A DNA stretch of 64,000 nt from Sphagnum compactum. Lineage: Eukaryota > Bryophyta > Sphagnopsida > Sphagnales. Location of the stretch: NCBI GenBank assembly GCA_965153455.1, contig OZ234495.1, forward strand, positions 10,040,875 to 10,104,874, given 5' to 3'. Positions 25,901 to 35,625 of this stretch are shown one piece after another. The translations under genes were made by a program, and so were the position numbers. The stretch's first letter is position 1. Each line of letters opens with the position of its first letter. The notes under the pieces were generated by a model that was given only the letters and a program-made list of their open reading frames with translations, was not told the DNA's origin and did no database searches.

Positions 25901-26099
25901 GGGGGAAGTTATTTCCCCTTGCTTATTTTTCACAACCATTGCATTTGTTGGCACTAGTCCAATAATGGGTGCAATTCATTAGCCTAAATCATTATGTAAC
26001 CTTAAAAATGAAGTAGGTTTATTGCATTTTAGTCATTTCACCTTGGTTAAAGTAATGTCAGTATAGGATCATTATGTAATCGTCAATTTTTATTACTAA
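22950..26099. other. Intergenic region with repeats, no gene recognised
   Basis: Short open frames only. Contents seen: the fold-back at 23957-24071, a third copy of the 21.75-kb repeat from 24473, a GAGCATCTCCACTAG...CAGTATGTGAC motif at 24253 that has a relative at 22775, and a TG microsatellite at 25089-25106. No protein family was recognised in any frame. Confidence 0.6.
23957..24071. repeat. Fold-back hairpin, arms about 42 bp, loop about 31 nt
   Basis: The left arm (23957-23998, TAGGGTAAAG...TAGGGTGAGGG...) pairs with the right arm (24030-24071, ...CCCTCACCCTA...CTTTACCCTA) almost throughout, interrupted by two or three small bulges. The size and near-perfect pairing resemble a MITE fold-back or a small-RNA precursor. 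No adjacent coding frame explains it. Confidence 0.9.
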
Positions 26100-26431
26100 C
26101 TAGTGTGAACCCGGTGCATAATGCACCCGTCGAGCTCCCCCCCGCCCGGTCCTTCCCATTGCCCACTCCGGTTCTTTACCCCGTCGACCCCCCCCCGTCC
26201 TTCGCATTTTCCACTCCAATTTTTTAACCCGTTGATCCCCCCCCCCCCCGTTCTCCTATTATATATAATGCCCCCCCCCCCCCCCCCGGCCCCGTTACCA
26301 AGCCTTGTCATAGAAAATGCATTGCCCGGTTCTGCCATAGAAAATGCAGAGGCCGGTTCTGCCATAGAATTGCAACAGAATTGTCGTGTCAGACAGACGC
26401 ACAGACAGACTTAGTGAATTAATATATATGA
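26100..26431 (-). mobile_element. Small non-autonomous Helitron
   Basis: Read on the minus strand the element begins TCATATATATTAATTCAC (5' TC end at 26431) and ends in CTAG at 26103-26100. Just inside the 3' end is a palindrome, GGGTGCATTATGCACC, that can form the subterminal hairpin. The flanking bases are A on the 5' side (26432) and T on the 3' side (26099), matching the known A|T insertion preference of Helitrons, with no target duplication. At 332 bp it encodes no Rep/helicase, so it would depend on another element. Inside are poly-C tracts and a roughly 30-bp repeat unit CCGGTTCTGCCATAGAA (26301-26372). Confidence 0.78.
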
Positions 26432-26489
26432 TTGACACAATTCACTACCAATTGAAGTAATTCATTACATTGTATAAGCTTTTTAAAAT

Positions 26490-27880
26490 GTTGTTATTTT
26501 AAATACCCTAAGTTATATTCCCCAAGTTATTCTACATTATACCCTATGTTATTTTAGGCTATTCCACCCTAACTATTCTTGGATATTTTAGGCTATTTCA
26601 TTCTATGTTATTTAAAAATATTCCACCCTAAGATATTCTAAGCTATTATTAACTATTATATATTATTTTACCCTAGGTTAATTTTAAATATTTCAGCCTA
26701 AGTTATTATTGGTTATTCAACCCTAGGGTTTTTTATGTTTTAATACATTATTCTAAATAATTCCACGTTAAGTTATTCCATTTTAGGTGTTTTTTGATTT
26801 TTTTTTACAACTCCACCTTAGCTTATTTTACATTAATTTTTTTAAAGTTATTTTTTATTATGTTATTTTAAGATATTCCACCCTAAATCTATTACATGTT
26901 ATTTTCAATTATTACAAGGTATTCCACCCTAGGTTATTTTACATTAAATTGTTTAAAGATATTTTTAGATCTATTTAATTATTATAAGTTATTCCATCTT
27001 GAATTATTTTGGATTATTTTAAGTTATTCCACCATATGTTATTTTAGGCTATTATACCTCAGGCTACTTTGACAATTATATATTTGATGAATGTAATTTA
27101 ATTTCTTATAGGTTATTTCACCATATGTTATTTTAGTCTATTTTTAATTATTATAAATTAAATTTTCCCTTAAGTTATTATATTATATTCCAAGTTATTT
27201 ATTTTATTTTATCCTTGTTGTTTGAAACTATTATACTTTAGTATAAAATAACCTATAATAATATAAACTAAAATGACATTTGAATTATTTTGAATATTTT
27301 AAATTATTATTAGTTTTAATGAATTTCTTAAAAATATGGTAAAATAATTTAAAATAATCTAAAATAACATAAGGAATAACTTAAAATAATTTATAATAAT
27401 ATAAAATAATCAAGAATAACCCAAGGTATAATAACCTATAATAGCCTTAGGTGAAATAATTTAAATTTTTGATAATAATCCAAGGTAGAATAAAGAATAA
27501 TAGCCTATGGTGGAATAACCTAAAATAACCAAAAAATTTGAGATAGAATAATAAAAAAAATCTAAGATGGAATAACCAAAAATAACCTAGGGTAACATAA
27601 CCAAAAATAACATAAGGTGGAATAGCCTATAATAGTAAAAAAGAACATATGGTAAAATAACCAATTCTAACCTATGGTGGAATAACTTAAATTAACCAAT
27701 AATAGCCTATGGTGGAATAACTTGAAATAACAAAAAAAAAGATAAAATAACCAATAATAACTTATGATGGAATAGCCAATAATAACCTAAGGTAAAATAA
27801 CCAATAATAACATACGGTGGAATAGCGTAAAGTAATCTATTTATTGTAGATTAAAAATAATTTATGGTAGTGTAAACATA
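26490..27880. repeat. Degenerate repeat array arranged as a 1.4-kb quasi-palindrome
   Basis: From about 26490 to 27240 the plus strand repeats variants of TTATTCCACCCTA(A/G)GTTATTTTA. From about 27290 to 27880 it carries the reverse complement type, TAAAATAACCTA(A/T)GGTGGAATAA. The switch of orientation lies near 27240-27290. Units are degenerate and of irregular length (about 15-35 bp). A transcript through the whole region could fold into a long imperfect double strand. No coding frame of interest is present. Confidence 0.85.
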
Positions 27881-29922
27881 ACATAGTGTAGCCTACATTA
27901 GCGTATAAATAGCTTAGGATTAGCATGCAAATTTAAACCGTGTTAGTTTACATTTACTTTAACATAAGAAGGCCTAGGTTAACTTAAGTTAAGTTTATAT
28001 GTAGTTTAGGTTGACTTAATTCATCCTAAGTCAACTTAGGGAAACCTATGTTAACCTAGGCTAGGTTGGTAGGTAGTAGGTAGGTTGGGTAGGAGGCATG
28101 AAAATAACCAAGTCTATAAGATTTTTAAAACCAAGAAGAGAACTTGAGATGGCCTAATTCCAAATCTAGATCATGAAATTAAAAAAAACAAAAATAAGAA
28201 CATAACATGTGTGAGACAATAAACAAAATTTTATTACAATAATCAAACAAAAATCAAATAAGGATGTGATTAAAAAAATGTACTTAAAATTGGTGTTGAA
28301 CATATTAAAAGTAATTAAAATGTTCTATTTCTATTTATACCTTAAGGACTTAATTCAAGGAAGTTTCCATGGAAGTTTTGTTTTCATGTGTGGCCCATGT
28401 TTAGACTAAAAATGAATTAATAATGAACCGATAATTAATTAAGGTTGAATTAATAATTAATCAAAAGTGAATTAAATTGACCATTAACTGAAAGTTAACT
28501 AATAATGAATTAAGATTGTGGTGTTGGCGATGGTGTTGGCAATAATGTTGACAATCATGCTAGCGATGATGCTAGCAATGATGTTAACAATGTCATTTGT
28601 GATAGGTTGACCAATGTCAACTTAGGGTGGCCTAATTAATTTGAGGTTGAAAATTTTGATTTTTATAATTTTGGGTTTAATAGACTTAGTATAAAGAAAT
28701 GGTAGTACAATGGATGAAATTTTGAACCCTAAAGTGAAAGTGAGGGGTTCAAATCCTTGTTCTTACAACTTATAATACTTAAACGGTTTAACATATGTTA
28801 GTTAGCCTAGTTTAGGCTATTTAGGCTAGAAGGTCAAAATTTGTTTTTAACCTAAGCACTTAATTTAGGTTAAGTAGTTTAGGCTAGTTAGGCTAAGCTA
28901 GGTTGACTTTTGGTTACGCTAGTTATTTAAGCTTCTTAGGTTAAACGAGGTTGATTTTTGCTCATGGGTGATGATTCATAATTGAATATGTGTTTATACA
29001 TTTTTTACACATGTCATCCATTTATCAAAATGTTTTGTATATTTTTTAGTTGAGTAAAATGATTAGTTTACATGATATGCACTTTAGATGTCAAATTAAA
29101 GTCAATGATTGAGCTTTGCAATTATATGTTTTTTGTGATTAAATGGGTGAAATAATATGAGTTTAACAATTCAATAGTCACTAGTCCCAAATGTTTTTTC
29201 TAATTAATACATAGTCATAAAAAAAGCAAGTTGGAAAACTCAAAATGTGTTCTTGTGGTGCCAGAAAGGATTGATTGCATACCATAAAATTAATGACATA
29301 AGAATCATAAATAAATATGTTGATATGACAACTATGTTTTAATGAAAAGGTTAGCAAAAGATCCCATAAACCAAAAAAATCCAAACACATACATGTTCAT
29401 AAAACACATACAAACATACATACACAATGAAAAAAAATTGAAACAAAAAACAAAAATCTAGAAGCTCATCTTGAAAAACTTAGTGGGGAGTAATACCAAA
29501 ACAAAAAAAGTTGAACCATAAGAAAGATGAGGGGAGTAACAATAGCACACAACAATGAGGAACCAAGAAACAACAACAAATCAACAAGGTACTTTGGGAG
29601 TGATAATAATACACAATGACAAATAATAATAACACACATTGATGAAGGGGAATAGTAACAACACACGATGATGAAGAACTATAATAAAAGAGCACAACAA
29701 TGAGAAGCATTCGTGCCTAACAACAAAGAGGAGTAGCATATCACGATAATAAAGAGCAATAATGCCCAAATGAGGAATAAGGGAGTGACAAGAATGCATG
29801 ACGATATACATGATGACAAGAAAGACCAATGAGCATGAGCAAAAAACAAAGCTTCAAAAATTAAAATAAAAAAAGAAATGAAATCAAAGCATAAACAAAC
29901 AATGAAAGCATTACACGTACAA
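27881..29922. other. AT-rich intergenic region
   Basis: The first part (27890-28085 and 28790-28960) carries further degenerate TTAGG(T/C)TA/TAACCTA units, continuing the composition of the quasi-palindromic array. A GATG(G/A)TGTTGGC-type degenerate minisatellite lies at about 28516-28590. A tRNA-like segment near 28692-28776 is described separately. Minus-strand frames at 29181-29936 are hydrophobic and low in complexity and are not considered genes. Confidence 0.55.
28692..28776 (+). other. tRNA-like or SINE-like fragment
   Basis: The segment has an A-box-like TGGTAGTACAATGG and, about 35 nt later, a B-box-like GGTTCAAATCC, the spacing of an internal RNA polymerase III promoter. The ends can pair weakly (AAAGAA with TTCTT). 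Stems are imperfect and no clean cloverleaf or anticodon can be assigned, so it is better read as a decayed tRNA-derived sequence than as a functional tRNA gene. Confidence 0.35.
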
Positions 29923-30548
29923 AACACTACCCACAAAAGAGAATATTAAGAGTGATAATGTGGTTAAGAAGTGAAGAAGAAGAAACAAATGAAGAAGAAG
30001 GGAGGGAGGAAACACTACCCACAAAAGACAATACTTAAAATGATAATCTTGTTTGGGGAGTGAAGAAGAAGAAACAAATGAAGAAAAAGGGAGGGAGGAA
30101 ACACTACGCACAAAAGACAATACTTAGAATGATAATCTTGTTTAAGGAGTGAAGAAGAAGAAACAAGTGAAGAAGAAGGGAGGGAGGAAACACTACTCAC
30201 AAAAGACAATACTTAGAATGATAATCCTGTTTAAGGAGTGAAGAAGAAGAATCAACTGAAGAAGAAGGGAGGGAGGAAACACTACCCACAAAAGACAATA
30301 CTTAGAATGATAATCCTGTTTAAAGAATGAAGAAAAAGAATCAAGTGAAGAAAAAGGGAGGGAGGAAACACTACTCACAAAAGACAATACTTAGAATGAT
30401 AATCCTGTTTAAGGAGTGAAGAAGAAGAAACAAATGAAGAAGAAGGGAGGGAGGAAACACTACCCACAAAAGACACTACTTAGAATGATAATCCTGTTTA
30501 AGGAGTGAAGAAGAAGAAACAAGTGAAGAAGAAGGGAGGGAGGAGGGA
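29923..30548. repeat. 89-bp tandem repeat, about seven copies
   Basis: The marker CACTACCCACAAAAGACAAT recurs at 29925, 30013, 30102, 30191, 30280, 30369 and 30459, spacing 88-90 bp. Each unit also holds TTAGAATGATAATC(C/T)TGTTTAAGGAGTGAAG and a purine tract GAAGAAGGGAGGGAGG. The first copy is the most diverged. The minus-strand open frames here are repeat artefacts: a period of 89 changes frame each unit. Confidence 0.95.
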
Positions 30549-31079
30549 GATGCTGCCCCGAACTAACCCTAACTTAAAAAAAAGGAAAACCCCACTAACC
30601 TATTACTAAGAAATACCCTGACTCTGCTACTTGTTAGTACCCTGATAGGGTATCAAAAATTTAAAAAAAAACGTGACAAGGTTTCAAATGGGCGATTCCC
30701 AGTCTAGTGAGAACTGAGAGACGAGTTTCAAACAGTGTATCACCCTTGGTGATCCTCAGTAGTATTCAAGCTGAGAACCGACTTGAAAACCCTAACCGGT
30801 TCTTAGCCCTTTTTATGATACCCGCCCTACATTGGTTTGTACCCTGCTCTTCATTCGCTAATTTTCTTGGAAAAAGCCGCCAAATTTCGATATCACAAAA
30901 TTGAAAGAAAAAGGCCTCTTCGTAACACTTGGAAATGGGACTTGGATTGAGATCTGGATCGGAACACTTGGAGAAGAGGATGTATGTATATTGAGACCTG
31001 GATTGAGTCGTGGGATCTCGACTGGTACCTGGTTTGAAAGCTGTGTGGGGGAGAAGGAAGGAAGCTTGTCGTAGATTGG

Positions 31080-31120
<41 letters not shown>

Positions 31121-31192
31121 TTTCGCTCTGTAATCGCTCTGAGTTGTGCAGGAAACCAGCCGGATCGATTGGTATTACGCGGCTCTGGCACC
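30549..31192 (+). promoter_or_regulatory. Promoter and 5' leader of LSm2
   Basis: Between the 89-bp array and the LSm2 start codon is less AT-rich DNA. It contains a telo-box AAACCCTAA at 30787-30795, a motif known upstream of many plant translation and RNA-metabolism genes, and a GA microsatellite at 31083-31119 that probably lies in the 5' leader. The 161-aa minus-strand frame across this region is translated from the same microsatellite (Ser-Leu repeats) and is not credible as a gene. Confidence 0.5.
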
Positions 31193-32060
31193 ATGGTAAC
31201 GCTCCTCTCTTGACTGATTTCTTGCTTCTCCTTGAGTTTACCCAAAATCATCGATTGTAGGAAAAGTTACAGGGGGTGTCGTTGTTGCTCCTGTTGTTGG
31301 CTTAGAGTGCTGCTTCCTGGATTTGCGATGGTATACGTATCCCGGAAAGTATTATGGATTGTCCCATTTTCCAATTATAAGGGGCATTTTTGCGCGCCCG
31401 AGAGCGAGCGAGCGAGAGAGAGAGAGAGAGAGACGTAGACATAGACAGACAGAGACAGAATTAGGTCACCTGAAAGTGGTGGTTTTGTGCGGTTTTGGCA
31501 GCTCTTCTTCTCGTATTTCAAGGAGCTGGTGGGGAAGGAGGTGACAGTAGAGCTTAAGAACGATTTGGCCATCACCGGTATTTTGCATTCCGTCGATCAG
31601 TACCTTAACATCAAATTAGAGAATACTCGCGTAGTCGATGAAGCTAAATACCCGCACATGGTTTTTCCCTCTCTCTCTCTCCCTCCAAATCTCCTGGCAT
31701 TATGTTTGTACCATGTCTTCTGCTTTTGTGTATGTAGTATATACTGTGTTGTTGTCCTCAGCTTTGTTATGGCTGACATTGTAAAACAATTTGAAGTCTC
31801 TTCCTATCAATTTTCTAGTTCTGCTTTTGCTTTTTTGACAGGGCAATGGCGTTATTATGTGTACAATTTTCTTGTGCTTTCTGATGCAAATTGTGAATGC
31901 CAGAATCATTCTGTGGACATGGGTGGTTGATTGGATGCAGCTTTCAGTAAAAAACTGCTTCATCCGAGGCTCAGTGGTACGATATGTGCAACTTCCACCG
32001 GACGGAGTTGATGTTGATATCTTGCATGATGCCACTCGGCGGGAGGCTCGAGGAGCATAA
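31193..32060 (+). CDS. LSM2: LSm2, U6 snRNA-associated Sm-like protein
   Basis: Exons 31193-31195, 31502-31660 and 31941-32060 encode 93 aa, the usual length of plant LSm2. The first coding exon is only the ATG, followed by donor GTAACG; splicing joins it to LFFSYFKELVGKEV, giving the canonical LSm2 start MLFFSYFK. The Sm1 motif (VTVELKNDL...LHSVDQYLNIKLENT) is in exon 2, and the Sm2 motif (NCFIRGSVVRYVQLP) with the tail DGVDVDILHDATRREARGA in exon 3. Family knowledge: LSm2 belongs to two heptameric rings, nuclear LSm2-8 that binds the U6 snRNA 3' end for splicing, and cytoplasmic LSm1-7 that promotes mRNA decapping. Both introns are phase 0 with GT-AG ends. Intron 1 also contains a GA microsatellite (31405-31434). 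Confidence 0.97.
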
Positions 32061-35000
32061 CCAGGCTGATTTATTGGAGTGTTGCAGATGTCGACAGGCA
32101 GTTTGATTTTGGATATTGTGGAGACCAATTAGGCAGCAATCTACATGCAAGTGCCTGAGAACATAGAGGTTTGACTGTGTCACGACATGGGACAAGCCAT
32201 GGTACCTCTCCTAACCTATAGGTAACAGGTTCAATATCCATGAAGACCTCATCTTTACAAGTATCACCTGTGTTTCTTGTCTAGAGATGTAGAGTTATTT
32301 CAAGGGCTTAGTTGTGGGACTTATTCCTCTGGCAGCACAATGACACACATACACCTTGGATGATGTTCATGTTGCTTATTAAACTCATCTGAGATTGTCT
32401 TTGGTGCAACTCTGATTGCATGGTGCAGCTTTGTGTGTGTAAACTCTGAGCTGATTGAGTTGTTTGCAGCAAAGTTAGCGTAAAACCCTACAACATTGAT
32501 GCAGATTGTAGCCCTAAATTTTGTAACTAGAGCAATGTTATCAGGAGTGCAATGAACTACCCTTTGTTTCCTCAAACTTGAGATTGTCATAGGCTTCTGG
32601 AAGACTTCGTAGCTCCAGGATGCAAGCATTCTGGTGGGAACATGTTTGCAAAAAGTCTTCATGACAGAGGAGCTGAGTAAATTTTTTCTGAGTTTTGGGA
32701 AGAGGGAGGGGGAAGTCTAGAAGTGTCCAGAACCAATCAGCTTTCATCATAACTCTAACTCAATGTCAAGAAGTAATGACCACTAAGGCTGTGATCAACC
32801 TACACATGTGATGCTTCTGGATTGATAATCCCACATGTTAAGAGTAGCAAGGGTGTGTAGGTTTCCAAACCTGAAAGCAAATGTCGTATCCGTATTATGT
32901 GTATCTCTTGCTGTGACTTTGGATCTAGGTTTAAGCTAGGATGCCATGGAACTGATGAAAACAGTTATTTTGACTGTCCTGGAATCCTAATCCATTGGTT
33001 GCATATTGCTACAACTCCACGAGTTAAAGTTTTTGCAAACTGTAAGTCACAACTTGCATTATTGTGAGGCTTGGAGTCTTTTGCTGTATGTGCTAATTTT
33101 TGTGTCCACTGTTGGGACTCTAGAAAACTTAGTCAGGAGCTGCTTGGAGACTTTTTGATGTATATTCTGATTTTTTGTGCCCTCTGTTGTGATTCTGGAA
33201 AACTTAGTGAGGATCTGATTGAAGCTGTTTTTTTTTTGGTGGAAACTTCTGCTGCACCGCAGGCCTTTCTATAGGACATGAACCTCATTTTGATCAATGT
33301 GATTGGAAGGAAATACATCTTCAGCTAAAGACTTTTTGGAGGATTGAAAATATGCCCTGCACTATTAAGCCCTTGAGAATTTGTTAAGACTGCCATAAGG
33401 GCACTATGGTAGTTAAACAAAGAGATAGGCTATGGCTCTCAGCACTGAGTTTGTAAACTGCACAAAGCCTTGGTAAAAGTATATATTCATCTTGAATATT
33501 GTATATTGTGTGGTTCTCTTACACACTTTGTCCACTTTTCATCATAGTGTGAACATTTCTTGTATGCCGGAAGGGCACAAAACTTAAATCATTAGCATTT
33601 CTGAATATCCAAAATTCTTCCTTACAGTGTACAGTATGCACCAAGCAAGCTTGAATCACAGATGGTTCTGGCAGGAAACCACAAAATGTGATTGCAATGA
33701 ATAAACATCCCTACACATTAGGATTTAATATGAAAACCAGGTCAGGTGTTGTTGGTGATGTTTTTCCCATTGATGATTCTATGCATTTACTTTCTCCAAT
33801 TGCATCAGTACCAGTGGCAGCACAAGGTCCTGTGCATTTTATTCAGGGCTTTGATTCTCAAGTAACAAGAAGGATGTCAGACACAAATAAGCCTCCAAAC
33901 TCTTTCCTCTGGCTTCAAACAAAGAAATACCCTGACCCTGGCCTTCCCTTAATAGTTTTGTTCTAATACAAAAAAGTCAATGAGAGATGGCAAAAAGTTA
34001 GAAATGACATTGAAGTACTATTTCAAAGTTTTACAAAAACTAAGAAAAGCAACAAAATTGGACAAAAAACTACATCACCCATGAAATAACTGTCAAACAA
34101 GTAAAATGGGAAATTCACACCTATTCCAGTTATCCAATCACCACATTTGCTCAAAGCTGCTGAGCAGTGAAAATGGCTTACCCTTGGAAGTATTGCAGGG
34201 ATGCTCAAGAAAAGATATCTGAGACTACACTTTCCCCTGGTAAGAAAAACAAGAATAATAAGAATCACTCAGAAAAGTATCAGACCATCCTGCTCAATGA
34301 TTAGCTGCCATGACTACCCCACCGCCTTAATCAGCTCCAGACAAGACAGTGGTGTCCAAAAGTGTGCAACAATCTGCCCAAATTCTCATTTCTATCACAT
34401 TACCAGAAGCAACTGGAAGATTCTATCACATTGTCAGTTGGTACAAGACAAACAATAATAAAAAACCAAGTAGTGTTTACTCCAAGCTGCAACAATGACA
34501 GACACAGACAGGAAGATGCAGCAAAAACAATAATCTGAAAGACTTTCCAAGCTCCTTTATTGAACCAAAATTCCCTTGGGTGCTGATAATAAGCATGATT
34601 TTAAGCATGATCTCAATCATCCCGTGGCATACACAAACACATCTCAATCAACATCAGGATTAGAAGCTCACATCATTGAACACTCCCCATGACTCTGAAA
34701 CAATAGCTCTTGTGAGAATTGAGAAATTTCCATACTCCTGATTAAGAAAGCCAGAACAAGGTTCAAACATTTCTTTTAAAGTTGCTGCAAAACTTCAAGA
34801 TTAGGGGTGAAGAACAGGGAAGAAGAAAAGAAGAAAAGCACAGAAGGCTACAACTCTGAAGCAACATGCAAAACCCTTAGCATGTGACAAATGTGTGGTC
34901 ACACTTTCATAAGCAATAATACACCCATCCCACAACTTTACTCGTACTCTTCTCTTCCAAAGTCAACTTCAAGTAACCAGATGAACCATCCATTTCCATC

Positions 35001-35625
35001 AGGAACAGATACTGTTCACAAAAGCATGGAAATTTCCATAAAGACACATTAAGAATTCAGTTCTCTAACTTCAGTGGGTCATAAACTGATCCCATGGTGA
35101 TGTTAATGGTAATTTTAGTCTCTACTTCTATCCTCAGTACAAGAAAACTGAGCTTTTTTTCTCAATCACAAATGGCACATTTCCTCCAGTGAGAGGCACA
35201 GAGCAAATCACTTCCATAATATGCTCATCTACTCACTAACACAGTCCTGAGACTAACCAAAGGCTCACTATCATTCTTGAAACTCTTGCAAGGGTGTAAC
35301 TTAGCAGAAATTGGGATACCACACCCAGACAGAGACACACACACACACACAAACATACAATGTAACAGCAAGCAGGACCCTGAAAATTCAAAAATCATGA
35401 CAGGCAAACCAAGGCCTCAGCTTACATCTCTAGTATGGCAAAAAAGGAAATGAAATCAAAAGAAACTAACATGGAACGGGAGGCCATTAGTAGAACTCCC
35501 TTCAGAGAACATCTAAACCACCTCTAGCTTCACAACAAGACAAAATGATGCACTTGTAGTGAACTGATATGTCCAAAAACCAGCAGCTGGAATTTTCTCC
35601 TACTGCCTACAGCTTTCAATATAGA
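32061..35625. other. Convergent intergenic region between LSm2 and the CCHC gene
   Basis: It holds the presumed 3' untranslated regions of LSm2 (plus strand) and of the CCHC protein gene (minus strand). A CA microsatellite lies at 35335-35351. Open frames of 60-113 codons are present on both strands, but none shows a domain or can be joined by splice sites into a recognisable protein. Confidence 0.55.

Noticed and set aside
26096-26414. Pro-rich and Gly-rich frames of about 90 codons
   Set aside because: They are translations of poly-C tracts inside the small Helitron.
28516-28590. Regularly spaced GATG(G/A)TGTTGGC units considered as CRISPR-like
   Set aside because: Spacers and repeats are not distinct, units are degenerate and the genome is a plant's; it is a minisatellite.
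29466-30387. Series of hydrophobic minus-strand frames
   Set aside because: Low-complexity AT-rich sequence and the 89-bp array; the period changes frame every unit, so no protein repeat is preserved.
30766-31251. 161-codon minus-strand frame
   Set aside because: It reads through the LSm2 leader and the GA microsatellite (Ser-Leu repeat), has no domain, and overlaps a well-supported gene on the other strand.
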